From positions 1-10,665 of the forward strand of contig CAZYMF010000167.1 of assembly GCA_964648215.1 (NCBI GenBank): DNA of 10,665 bases. The letters run 5' to 3'. Every line of letters begins with the position of its first letter. Position 1 is the stretch's first letter. Positions 1-7,768 of the stretch are shown in pieces. The notes beneath the pieces are model-generated. The model did not search any database. It saw only the letters and a list, made by a program, of their open reading frames with translations, and was not told where the DNA came from. The position numbers were made by a program, and so were the translations under genes. Origin of the DNA: CAZYMF01 sp964648215 (lineage in GTDB: Bacteria > Desulfobacterota > Binatia > HRBIN30 > JACQVA1).

Positions 1-3000
1 AGTTGTCGCACGCGTCTCCGAATCCGTCACCGTCGCTGTCCTGCTGATCCGGGTTGAACGTACTGGCGCAATTGTCGTTGCTGCCGATCTTGGGAGAGTT
101 AAACCTTCCCTGGGCGCAGTATCTGTCGGCGTCCTGGTCGTCGGCTGGGTCGTCCGGGCAGCTGTCACACGCATCGCCGAGGCCGTCGCCGTCGGCGTCC
201 GCTTGGTCCGGGTTCGACGTACTGGGGCAATTGTCGTTCGCGCCAACCTTCGGCGTCCGGAACCTAGGGCCAACGCAGTAGCCATCGCCGTCGCTGTCGT
301 TGGACGGGTCGTCCGCACAGACATCGCACGCGTCGCCGGGGCCATCGCCGTCCGTATCTAGCTGGCGATTCGGATCCGCCGGGCAGTTGTCACAGGCATC
401 ACCGAAGCCATCGCTGTCGCTATCGACCGAGCCACAGTCCAGCTGGAAGGCGCTACGACCTTGTGTGAAAACGACGGGCACGTGGTTGGCTGCGACCTCC
501 ACGTCGCGGGCCACCGCGTACGGTATCCCGTGGCCGGGGTTGACGTGAACCCAGTGGTCGCCGCCGTCGTTGCTGCGAAACACGCCTTGTTGGCTAGTCG
601 CGTAGACGACAAACTCCGACGTCGGATCGGTAGCCACGGAGTAGTAGGAGGTGAGTATGGGATGCCCATCTGCGTCTTGTGGCGTGACATCGGTCCAAGT
701 CACCTGCTCCGAGTGCGAGCCCAGCGCGTTCTCGGTTCGGAAAATGCCGCCAGCACCGGCTCTGCCCAGCGCGACGAACACCTTGTTGGCGTCGGCGGGG
801 CTGATCGCGATTCCATTGACAACCTGAGTCGCAACCTGACTCGGTATTGCCTGCGAGTAGTGTTCGCATTGGCCACCGCAATCAGCGTCGACGGCACACA
901 ATTGCGTTGGTGCGTCGCTGCAGGTACCCCTTTCTAGTGGGATGCACGTCGCGCCGTCGTCCTCGGTCAGGATCAGCTGACTGCCAAAGTTCCCTGCCGC
1001 GTACGTTCTGCACGTGGCATCGGAATGTGCAAAAGCAACCGCTGAGGCCGACAGAAACGGACTATCGAGGCAGGTCTGCTGCCAAGTGATCGCCATGCAG
1101 TCGGCTGGTGAGAAGAAATTTGGCGTGCGCCACAGTGGACTTCCTGCGGCGACCAAGACGTCCTCGTTCTGCGGGCACGCACGGACAACCGCCGTGCGGA
1201 AGTTGCCGGGAATCGTGGCAAAGCCGTTGCAGCAAGACGCCCCGCTGTCAGCGCAACGGACGCCGCCCTCCACTCGCGTGATACCCGAGTATCCACCAGC
1301 GACGTTGGCTTCATAGGCCATCCGCTGGTCGGGGTCGGCAAGGGCAAAGATGGCCGTACTGCCGTCCCCGCCGACTTGCTCTGCCCACGCCTGTGCGCCG
1401 GTGGTAGGCTGGATCATGTTGCCCTCGTCGCCGGCGCCGCCCATGGCGATGACGCCCAGTCCGCTGTCATGCACAGCCCCGCGATCGCTGAACTGAATCG
1501 TCGCCAAATCAGTGTTGTGGTACTGCCATGTTACGTTGGACATCGAGCTGGGTGTCGTCGTGCTCGACACGCCGCCGTCGTTGACCACCAGGAGACGGTT
1601 CACGGTCTGGCCTCCGGCCTGTTCCACCGCCCATGCCGCAGCCTGTTGGTCGACGTGAAGGTTGAACGGGCTTGTGATGTCCTCCCAGTCCCCCGGGCTT
1701 GTCGCCGCACCCGACTGCACCGTGCCCACCTTCCAGAGGACGCCGCCGCCCGTGTACACGATGTCGGGATCGGTGTTGTCCGCGATCAGAAGATCGCTGC
1801 CGTCGTTGCCAATGTCGAAGAGATTGTTCTTGTTCGTCGGGTCGGTGATGCGGGTCCAGGACGGTGTCGGGTCCCATGCGTTGTCGGTGCGGTACAGACC
1901 CCCATCAGGTCGGGCAGCGGGCCGTGCCGGTTGTGGTGGACCGAATTACACACCCCACCGGCGGGGCTTGTGGGGCAATCTCCATCGACATAACACGTTT
2001 GGGACAGATCATTGCTGCAGATGCCGATCGGAGGTTGGCAGGCCGACCCGGCAACCGTCACGTATGCGATATCCGGGTTCGCTGAGGAAATCGCCACCTC
2101 CGTTCTTCCCTCCAACAACGGATTTGGCTGGCAGACGCCGGGCTGGCAGTCGGGCTTGGCCGCGTCGCAGCAGTTCAAGGAGTGGTTGGTGTCTGCTTCG
2201 CAGTCGGCATCGCTCGTTCCACAGTCGATGTTCGCCGAGCAGGTTTGGAAAGGGTCGTGCCTGCACCTCGCAACACACGCGCAATCCGCGTCGCTCGAAC
2301 AGCACTCGTTTTGACTCAGATAGTCATTTCCCCCCGTGCACACCGGCGGCGCGGCGTTCGCCCACGGCCCGTTGATCTCTCCCCACGAGTCACCGGCGTC
2401 CATCGAGCGAAACAGGTGACCGCTGTAGGCCCCAGCGTACTGATTGGCAAAGTTTGCCGGATCGGCTTCGAGACGCGTGGCCCAGCCGTCTCGCGTCGAA
2501 GAAGCGCCGGGCGTGAGAGGCGTTGTCTTGACTTGCGTCCAGGTGTGGCCACCGTCCGTAGATTTCCAGATGCCGTTGTCCGCAAGATGATCCGGCGCGG
2601 CGACGGTAATCAGCACGACATTCGGGTTCGACGGGTCGGCGATGATGCTACGAAACCTGTCGTTCGTGAACATTCCGCCGGCGAGAGGGGAAAAGCGTCT
2701 GCCCCCGTCAAACGACTTCAGCAATCCGATCCCTCCGGGCAGAAGGTGATCATCGGCGTTGATGCGTCCGGTCCCGGCATAGGCGATTAGGGAGCTCGCG
2801 AAGGCGACCGCGCCAATTGCTTGCGCGCCCGGATCGGAAATGACATCGGTAACGTTTCGCCACGACTGCCCGCCGTCCGTTGTTCTCCAGAGCCCGCCCT
2901 GTGCCGTGCCTACCAGCCACTCCCCTTCCACACCGGGGCGTACGGCGATCGCTTCAGCACGGCCACTGCTTGTGCCGTACGGGTGGATGTTGAGCGGCGC

Positions 3001-3420
3001 GGGGCCGATACTCACCCACTGCGGCATGGAGACCTGAGCCGCGGCCTCCACGGAATCGAGAGCCTGTACCTGCGCCCACGCCGTCTGATCGACACCGTCC
3101 GGGATGTACCCGAGGGGATACGCGCGGGAGTAGAACTGCGGCCACCACCGCTGGAAATCGCGGCTCTGCACCATGGTCGGGTCGAACAGGGCCGGGTCGA
3201 TGCCCTGCCAGTCGGGGCCGACGGTAACCCCGCTGCTTGTTGTTACGCCCGCAGCGCCGCCGGCACCTGGCGGCATGGTTGCCGGCGGCGCCGTCAGTCG
3301 AAACCAGACCGGATAGCGCGAGAGTTCCAAGGCTGGAGATGTCTGGCTGAGCGCCGGGGTTGCACACAGCAAACGCACCAAGACGCCGAGTCCCACGATA
3401 CCGTACGCTGCCCGCTTCAT
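1..3420 (-). CDS. Secreted Asp-box beta-propeller protein with TSP3 calcium repeats; frameshifted, 3' end beyond window
   Basis: The protein is exported and probably acts on or outside the cell surface. It starts at ATG 3420, with a purine-rich GAGAGGGGGG Shine-Dalgarno at 3426-3435. Residues 1-26 form a signal peptide (basic start, hydrophobic core, ATPALSQ). Asp-box turns of the sortilin/BNR type follow near residues 179 (TTDGGQSW), 236 (SFDGGRRF), 287 (STDGGHTW) and 339 (SMDAGDSW), and another (SNDGGDHW) lies beyond the frameshift. Cys-rich inserts occupy about 361-430 and 461-491. The first frame stops at 1786, but propeller sequence resumes in the next frame at LYRTDNAWD. One extra base in the C5 run at 1899-1903 would join them. 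I checked every codon of the second frame from there to base 2 and found no stop. The C-terminus holds Asp-rich thrombospondin type 3 loops (DSDGDGFGDACDN). At least 1,140 residues are visible. The frameshift may be a sequencing error. No enzyme active site is visible. Confidence 0.85.
2..319 (-). repeat. Tandem 159-bp repeat encoding TSP3 calcium loops
   Basis: Two successive 53-residue units inside the large minus-strand gene align at a period of exactly 159 bases; for example the motif starting at base 2 recurs at 161. Each unit carries CDxC, a DDP segment, a DxDxDxYC loop, a PKxGxNDNC turn and a DxDGDGxGDA loop. This spacing matches thrombospondin type 3 repeats, whose Asp side chains bind calcium. 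A further partial unit lies upstream at about 320-420. The repeats continue past the left edge. Confidence 0.75.
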
Positions 3421-3591
3421 CGTGTCCCCCCTCTCTTATGCGATGAGGGCCGTAGCACAAGTTGACGCATCACTGCAAGTGCTCAGTATCCAATAGTCTT
3501 AAGACCCCACGTATTGTGCACCATACGCTATGGACCCCCGCCAGAGTGTTTGATGTGAGATGGGCATGTGTAGTAATGGAAGCTCCAGCGG
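3421..3591. promoter_or_regulatory. Divergent intergenic region between two secreted-protein genes
   Basis: These 171 bases separate two genes that start in opposite directions, so promoters for both should lie here. The minus-strand gene has a clear Shine-Dalgarno at 3426-3435. The plus-strand gene has GGAAG at 3578-3582, nine bases before its ATG. A 10-bp perfect palindrome, GTCTTAAGAC, sits at 3496-3505 and could be an operator. I see no convincing -35/-10 pair on either strand. The stretch is more AT-rich than the flanking genes. Confidence 0.5.
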
Positions 3592-5025
3592 ATGAGTATA
3601 TTGATGGGTGGTTTATCGGTGCCACGCGGGAGGGGCTTCGTAAAGATCGCGCTGTTGGCGGCGATCCTCCTCGCACGGCCCGCGCGAGCTGACGACTGTA
3701 TCTACGTCGGCGGCGAGAGTGGTGTGAACGTCATCGACGCACAGACGCGTACGGTAGTGGGAATGATGGCGGTTCCCGGTGGGCTCGGTATCAGGGGGAC
3801 CATTGCGATAGACGAGGCCGGACTCTACGGATATTTCGCGCGCCATGGCGCGATCCTCGGCGCAGATCTGCAAACGAATACAATCACGAGGAGCATCCCT
3901 CTCCCCTGTGGCGTGCCTGACCCAAAGCAACTACTTCTCAGTCCCGATGGATCACGCTTGTACGGTGTCGAGCTTGGTAACACGCTATTGTTAATCGACC
4001 TGATTTCGGGGAGCGTGTCGACGCCACCGGTCGATATCAGCTCCAACGGCGATTCGCTGATGGACATCACCCCGGATGGCAAGTTTCTCTACGTCGCACG
4101 CCCACCCTTCGGGCTGTCGGTGGTCAACACGACAACCTTCGAAATCGTCGACAACATCACGAACTACCCAGCGGGTCTGTTCCCACTTTCGGTCTCCATG
4201 CGCACTGACGGCAGAGCCGCGCTCACGTTGGGGCCTAACGATACTTACTGTGGTGTTAATACTGCCGACCACACGGATGTGGCCTGTACTGCGATCAGCG
4301 GCTGCATGCGGATCGACGACGTCGATAACAACTGCGGCACTGCCTATGTCTTGGTGGGTCCCGTTGGCAATTTTGTGTGGGCGGTGAACGCGATTGATCA
4401 GAGCATCGCCGTGGACGGCACCGTGCTGCAGCGGCTCGGCGACGACTTCAAGTACGCGACTACATACCCGCACCCCGTTTTTCTGGCCTTCTCTCCCGAC
4501 GGCCGCACCGAGGCGATCATGCACAGCGAGCTCGACCGGGTGTCAGACCCGAACTTCATCTGGGTGGAGACGCCAACAAGCGCGGGGCCTCAAAAGGTAT
4601 GGTTCTCGGACCACAGTGCCCCCGTCTACTCCGACCACGCCCTGGCGATTGCCGACGTCCCCTCGGGCTGCCCCGGTGGTCCGATTCCCTGCCCCGGCGA
4701 CTGCGACGGGTCGGGGAAAGTCACGGTCGATGAGCTCATGACGGGCGTGCGCATCGCTCTGGGCGAGCAATCCTACGTCGACTGCCTCGCTGTCGATGCC
4801 GACCACAACGGGCAGGTCACCGTCGACGAGCTGACTGCTGCGGTCGACACTGCTCTGAGCGGCTGCGCCGCGCCCACACCGACCCCACTCTTGCTCCCCG
4901 TGTGCCCGTCGAATACGCCCGCTCCCACGCCAACACCCACACCTACCCGAACGCCCTGCGACGGCTGCACACCCACGCCGACACCGACCATCACGCTGAC
5001 ACCGACAAACACGTTCCCGCCGTAG
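3592..5025 (+). CDS. Secreted YVTN-like propeller protein with dockerin-like EF-hands and Thr/Pro tail
   Basis: This is an exported protein of 477 residues, complete in the window. ATG 3592 has GGAAG nine bases upstream; ATG 3604 is a possible alternative. Residues about 16-34 are a signal sequence (VKIALLAAILLARPARA). The body, about 36-360, has repeated 'Y-V-x-x-x-x-G-V-x-V-I-D', 'SPDGSRLYG' and 'TPDGKFLYVA' blades typical of YVTN/lactonase-like beta-propellers. I see no catalytic set, so a binding role is likelier. Residues 367-425 form a Cys-bounded pair of EF-hand loops, DCDGSGKVTVDE (370-381) and DADHNGQVTVDE (402-413), as in type I dockerins, where such loops bind calcium. The last 52 residues are a Thr/Pro-rich, low-complexity tail with four Cys-bearing interruptions, ending at TAG without an obvious sorting signal. 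It is divergent from the other secreted gene, which suggests a shared surface function but does not prove one. Confidence 0.85.
   Translation: MSILMGGLSVPRGRGFVKIALLAAILLARPARADDCIYVGGESGVNVIDAQTRTVVGMMAVPGGLGIRGTIAIDEAGLYGYFARHGAILGADLQTNTITRSIPLPCGVPDPKQLLLSPDGSRLYGVELGNTLLLIDLISGSVSTPPVDISSNGDSLMDITPDGKFLYVARPPFGLSVVNTTTFEIVDNITNYPAGLFPLSVSMRTDGRAALTLGPNDTYCGVNTADHTDVACTAISGCMRIDDVDNNCGTAYVLVGPVGNFVWAVNAIDQSIAVDGTVLQRLGDDFKYATTYPHPVFLAFSPDGRTEAIMHSELDRVSDPNFIWVETPTSAGPQKVWFSDHSAPVYSDHALAIADVPSGCPGGPIPCPGDCDGSGKVTVDELMTGVRIALGEQSYVDCLAVDADHNGQVTVDELTAAVDTALSGCAAPTPTPLLLPVCPSNTPAPTPTPTPTRTPCDGCTPTPTPTITLTPTNTFPP
4870..5022 (+). repeat. Low-complexity ACACC/CCGAC-rich DNA encoding the Thr/Pro tail
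   Basis: The last 150 bases of the preceding gene are an irregular short repeat of ACN-CCN codons that encodes TPTPTP runs. Such tracts slip during replication, so tail length may vary between strains. They also complicate assembly. Confidence 0.6.
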
Positions 5026-5539
5026 GGAAAGCGGCCAGGGGCCGTCGCTGAGGCGCGTAAGAAAAGGCGGCGCTCGTGGTATACAGCCTGCGCCGGCTGG
5101 CGCGTTCGACAAAAAGACGCCATCGCCATCTCGGAGCGACTACACCGGGCCGGGGCCGACCTCGTGAGCCTCGGCGAGAAAGATCGACACCACGAGCGCG
5201 GCCGGCAAGATGGTCTTCCGCCTGCTGGCCGTGCTGGCCGAGTTCGAGCGCGACCTGATCGCCGAGCGCACCTCCGGCGCGATGCAGCACAAACGGACGA
5301 AGCACGAGTATACCGGCGGGGTAGTGCCCTACGGCTGGCGCCTGAGTGGCGACGGCGTGCGGCTGGTGGCGCACCGGGCAGAGCAGCGCATCATCCGGGC
5401 CGCGCGCGAGCTCCAGGCGGCCGGCCTGTCGTTGCGTGCCATCGGTGCACGGTTGGCCGCTGAGGGCCTCCTGCCGCGGTCCGGCGGACGGTGGCACGCG
5501 AAGACCGTCCGCGACCTGCTGTCTGCCCAGGCCGCATGA
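5026..5539 (+). pseudogene. Serine recombinase (resolvase/invertase family) remnant, 5'-truncated and frameshifted
   Basis: Serine recombinases cut and rejoin DNA through an N-terminal catalytic serine. Here the beginning, including that serine, is missing, and homology starts right after the stop of the upstream gene. The pieces read in order: KRPGAVAEARKK (from 5029), AALVVYSLRRLARSTK (5067-5114), DAIAISERLHRAGADLVSL (about 5116-5172), then IDTTSAAGKMVF and LAEFERDLIAERT (from 5183). The last piece runs open through the linker and DNA-binding C-terminus (HKRTKHEYTGGVVPYGWRL, LSLRAIGARLAAEGLLPRSG) to TGA 5537-5539. The frame changes at A runs 5062-5065 (one A short), 5111-5115 (one extra) and 5179-5181 (one extra). 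The frames join into a continuous family-like sequence, so this is a relic and not chance. Without the catalytic serine it cannot be active. Indel errors in A runs could explain the frameshifts but not the truncation. Confidence 0.8.
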
Positions 5540-5709
5540 CGACAAGCCGTCTGGTACAGCGGGCGCTCGAGGCCATCCGGCGCACGCTCCGGAGGCACCC
5601 TGAGCTGCGGCAGCGAACAGCGGACTATTTCGCCGGGGATCTGCCGGGACGAGAGGACGATGAAGACGAAGAGCACGAGAAAGACACGCCCCACCAAGGG
5701 AAAGGGTGA
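5536..5709 (+). CDS. Small hypothetical protein, 57 aa, coupled to the recombinase remnant
   Basis: I do not recognise this product. Its ATG at 5536 overlaps the TGA of the recombinase frame in an ATGA arrangement, which usually means translational coupling. Codons end mainly in G or C like those of real genes nearby. The first 35 residues are basic and probably helical (RLVQRALEAIRRTLRRHPEL). The C-terminus is very acidic (GREDDEDEEHEKD). Its last 50 bases overlap the start of the next gene in another frame, which is unusually long. It may be an accessory protein of the recombinase or a chance ORF. Confidence 0.45.
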   Translation: MTTSRLVQRALEAIRRTLRRHPELRQRTADYFAGDLPGREDDEDEEHEKDTPHQGKG

Positions 5710-5893
5710 GTATCCGCCGCCGGTGGTACTTCGCCTACCGCGAGAGCTGACGGCGCGGATCGACGCGCTGGCGCCTGCTGTGGCCGCCGACGCCACGACC
5801 GCAGCGCTCATGGGGCGCCTGTCGCGCGGGGCCCTGTACCGGCTGGTGGTGATCGAGGGGCTGAAGGTGCTGGAGCAGCGCTATCAGCGATAG
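5660..5893 (+). CDS. Ribbon-helix-helix-like small DNA-binding protein
   Basis: This 77-residue protein has a basic N-terminal arm (MKTKSTRKTRPTKGKG), a short strand (VVLRLPREL, 21-29), a first helix (about 29-45), a spacer, and a second helix (LSRGALYRLVVIEGLKVLE, about 54-72). That order and the 'L-S-R-G-x-L-Y-R' start of helix two resemble ribbon-helix-helix (CopG/Arc-like) proteins, which bind DNA as dimers through the strand. Such proteins often regulate plasmids, mobile elements or toxin-antitoxin pairs. ATG 5660 has GAGAGG just upstream with a rather short spacer. No toxin partner follows: the next 287 bases hold no supported gene. It sits in the same overlapping run as the recombinase remnant and the 57-aa ORF, so it is probably a leftover regulator of that module. 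The family call is from pattern only. Confidence 0.6.
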   Translation: MKTKSTRKTRPTKGKGEYPPPVVLRLPRELTARIDALAPAVAADATTAALMGRLSRGALYRLVVIEGLKVLEQRYQR

Positions 5894-6180
5894 GCTCGAC
5901 GCTCCACCCATCTCGATAAGATCCGCACCGCCGACAGGACCCGGTGTGCCCCGAGGGCCAGAGCAATGCCGGGACGTTCGACTACTACGCCCGAAGCGCG
6001 CCATGATCCCGCTTCGGTCCCGTCCAACATGCAGTCGCAGATCACGGAAGCAGCGGCCGAGAAGATAGGTGGACTAAGTAGAGGAAGACCAGGGTCGCCT
6101 CAAGGCGCAAGGGTCAGGTTCGGCCCACCTGCTCCGATGCTGCGTCGCGACGCAGATACAAAGACCCTCCCGCAGCTTCA
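5894..6180. other. Intergenic stretch without a supported gene; contains a 16-bp palindrome
   Basis: I see no convincing coding frame here; the one open frame (from 5966) has no family-like sequence or coding bias. A perfect 16-bp palindrome, CTGCGTCGCGACGCAG, lies at 6140-6155, between two converging genes. It has no loop or T tract, so it is a poor terminator and a better candidate protein-binding site. The region also marks the change from GC-rich sequence on the left to the less GC-rich block on the right. Confidence 0.45.
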
Positions 6181-6948
6181 CTAGATCTGGGCAGACAGAT
6201 AATCCCCAAGCATTTCGGCGAAGTTGTAGATCTGATCCAACTGGACGTTACTGAGTTCGCCGATATCGGTGTCGGAATCGATGCTCAAGACGGCAATGGT
6301 TTCGTTCCTGTCATCGACGATGCCGAAGCAAAATAGCCAACGCTGCTTCGACATGCGGTGACTCAACCAGTACGCTCGCCACCGTGACAGTTTCAATTGA
6401 TGACGATGGTAGAGCCGACAACTGGCGCGATCCTTGAATTCCGGGAACCGATGAACCAACGTCTGCCGAGGATGATTCCAAGCGGTGCCAGCCATTCCCT
6501 GTCCGCGGGGAAACCACGCGCGCGACTTGAGTTCATTGCCCCGCCCTAGACGGTAACGGTGTGTTGGAACCAAGATTTCCCCAAGGAAAATTCTCTTACG
6601 CCGCTGGAACAATGTGACCCGGTGGACGCTGTTGGAACCCGCGAACAAGGTGTCCCCAAATCGCTGCAGCCATTTCGAAATCGCATCCATCGCCCTGAGC
6701 TTCGGCTCGAGCCTCGTCCGCTCAAGGCTTCTGACCATAATGAAGGCCAAGGCGCAAACGATCAAAATCTCTTCGGACCAAATGCCTGTGTTAGATAGTA
6801 GGAAGCCGGCTCTATGGTCGTAGAAACCTCGATAAAGGGTATCCGCTGCGACTATAGCCGCAAGTTTGAAACCCTCAGCTGCTATAGAATAGGAGCGTTG
6901 AGCCCGGTGCAAACGCTCTCGTGTGGGTCGAGCCACAGTGAGCGTCAA
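6181..6948 (-). CDS. Membrane-anchored GAF-like domain protein, 255 aa
   Basis: GAF domains bind small ligands such as cyclic nucleotides or sense redox and light; the ligand here is unknown. The N-terminus has a marginal hydrophobic segment at about 28-43 and a clearer one at about 59-73 (ILIVCALAFIMV), so a two-pass membrane anchor is plausible. A charged linker (RSLERTRLEPKLRAMDAI) leads to a cytoplasmic domain from about 100. That domain shows GAF hallmarks: a strand VHRVTLFQRRK (108-118), GQGMAGTAW (149-157), a central strand FCFGIVDD, then IAVLSIDSDT (218-227) and a closing helix (238-252). No kinase, cyclase or nuclease motif is visible. The only start near the 5' end is TTG 6948, without a good Shine-Dalgarno; GTG 6936 is an alternative. 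It follows the 72-aa gene by 43 bases on the same strand, so the two are probably co-transcribed. The first 60 bases of this interval have 28 G+C, against 41 of 60 at 9121-9180. Confidence 0.7.
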   Translation of the reverse strand: MTLTVARPTRERLHRAQRSYSIAAEGFKLAAIVAADTLYRGFYDHRAGFLLSNTGIWSEEILIVCALAFIMVRSLERTRLEPKLRAMDAISKWLQRFGDTLFAGSNSVHRVTLFQRRKRIFLGEILVPTHRYRLGRGNELKSRAWFPRGQGMAGTAWNHPRQTLVHRFPEFKDRASCRLYHRHQLKLSRWRAYWLSHRMSKQRWLFCFGIVDDRNETIAVLSIDSDTDIGELSNVQLDQIYNFAEMLGDYLSAQI

Positions 6949-6991
6949 TACACCAAGAGGGAGGGGTTGTGAACCTGTGGGGCGAAATACT

Positions 6992-7210
6992 TCAGCGACT
7001 CAGGGCAGCGACCTTTACCCCTGAGTTGCTCGGTTTCTTCGTATCGGACGTTTGGCGGTCGTACCTGCGCTGCAGAGCCGCAGTCTCATCCACTGTCGTC
7101 GTATACACGACGACCCCATCAAGTTCTGTGCGAACCAGGGCGAGGGGACGACCCGCATCGCTGATGGTGATAGATTCCGGCGAACCGTTGTTGTTACTCT
7201 TGTCCGTCAT
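6992..7210 (-). CDS. Hypothetical 72-aa protein upstream of the GAF-like gene
   Basis: I do not recognise the family. ATG 7210 is preceded by GGGAGGA with about eight bases between, which is better than ATG 7294, and a TTGACA-type promoter at 7299-7326 would place the transcript start at about 7290, leaving no room for the longer form. The N-terminus is polar (MTDKSNNNGSPES). The middle alternates as beta strands (SITISDAGRPLALV, GVVVYTTTVDE), then comes a charged helix (TAALQRRYDRQ) and a basic, probably disordered tail. The size and strand-rich core recall small antitoxin or sensor modules, but no signature is strong enough to name one. There is no signal peptide or membrane segment. Codons are strongly purine-N-pyrimidine on this strand, unlike the antisense frame. 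It is followed after 43 bases by the TM-GAF gene and is probably its operon partner. Confidence 0.6.
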   Translation of the reverse strand: MTDKSNNNGSPESITISDAGRPLALVRTELDGVVVYTTTVDETAALQRRYDRQTSDTKKPSNSGVKVAALSR

Positions 7211-7298
7211 GGGCCCGTCCTCCCGCAAGTCAGGCCCCATACCACCACCAAGGGCCATTTGCCAACGTTGAACGAAAGTTCGCCAACTGGGCATCGCA

Positions 7299-7326
7299 GG
7301 TATCCTGTTCCCCTCCCCTTTGTCAA
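7299..7326 (-). promoter_or_regulatory. Candidate sigma-70 promoter for the 72-aa/GAF-like operon
   Basis: On the minus strand a perfect TTGACA (7326-7321) is followed after 16 bases by GATACC (7304-7299), a weak -10. It lies about 85 bases upstream of ATG 7210 and downstream of the preceding ORF, where a promoter is expected. A second, weaker candidate is TTGGCA (7265-7260) with TATGGG (7241-7236) at 18-base spacing. Confidence 0.35.
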
Positions 7327-7342
7327 CCCAAAACCCCCGGAC

Positions 7343-7642
7343 CTACCGTAGAAGCAAGCGTCGATCCTCTTCTCTTCCCCCCCTTGATTCCCTCACTCTC
7401 TCCACGTAATTGGGCGCTCGACAGTCACCAGTTCGACGAAATCCGTCCAATCCACGCCACGCTTCTGGACTTATGATAACCATTCCAGCGCTCAAAACCA
7501 GAGGATCCCCAAACATTTTGGTGTCCACCCCATCACGCCAAGTATTCAAGATTCTTGGCAAAATCGCCGACGACTTGAGTGTCGGCCCAATCTCTGTGAG
7601 CGGCGGATACCTGTCCTCGACTTTGAGAAAGCCGTATCCTGA
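7343..7642 (-). pseudogene. Unrecognised ORF fragment, probably 5'-truncated
   Basis: From about 7642 down to TAG 7343 one minus-strand frame reads as ordinary protein: GYGFLKVEDRYPPLTEIG, then ILPRILNTWRDGVDTKMFG, then LSAGMVIISPEAWRGLDGF and an Arg/Glu-rich tail. I do not recognise a family. Only a TTG (7561) is available as a start inside this stretch, and coding character begins well upstream of it, so the real 5' end seems lost. An ATG at 7686 (MTKKQPVAPEAHRSS) in a neighbouring frame could join with a single-base change near 7643. The fragment is less GC-rich than the sequence just to its right, so its upstream end may mark the edge of the acquired block. It lies 132 bases before the 72-aa gene on the same strand. 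Confidence 0.45.
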
Positions 7643-7768
7643 CTGCTCCGGTGAGCCTCGGGGGCAACCGGCTGCTTCTTGGTCATGTCCCCGGGGGCAG
7701 CCGACAACCCGCGCGGAGCACCGATCCGGCCCGATCGCCCCACATCTTCCCGCTTCCGGGTGCCGTCG

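Noticed and set aside
461..937. Plus-strand 158-codon ORF
   Set aside because: It lies antisense to the long secreted-protein frame, which is continuous and contains recognisable repeats.
4870..5022. Short regular repeats suggesting a CRISPR-like array
   Set aside because: The repeat is an irregular ACN-CCN codon run inside an open frame, with no uniform repeat and spacer lengths.
5032..5044. CGGCC-AGG-GGCCG hairpin just after the EF-hand protein gene as a terminator
   Set aside because: There is no T tract after it, the loop is only three bases, and recombinase-like codons run through it.
4991..5545. Minus-strand 184-codon ORF
   Set aside because: It spans the end of the EF-hand gene and the recombinase relic in antisense and shows no family-like sequence.
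6181..7210. The cassette as a classical toxin-antitoxin pair
   Set aside because: The size order (small gene first) fits, but neither protein shows a known toxin or antitoxin motif, so naming it would be guesswork.
6969..7271. Plus-strand 100-codon ORF with GTG start and a purine-rich GAGGGAGGGG upstream
   Set aside because: It is antisense to the 72-aa gene, whose codons are far more gene-like (purine-N-pyrimidine), and its second half is low-quality Ser/Pro/Leu sequence.
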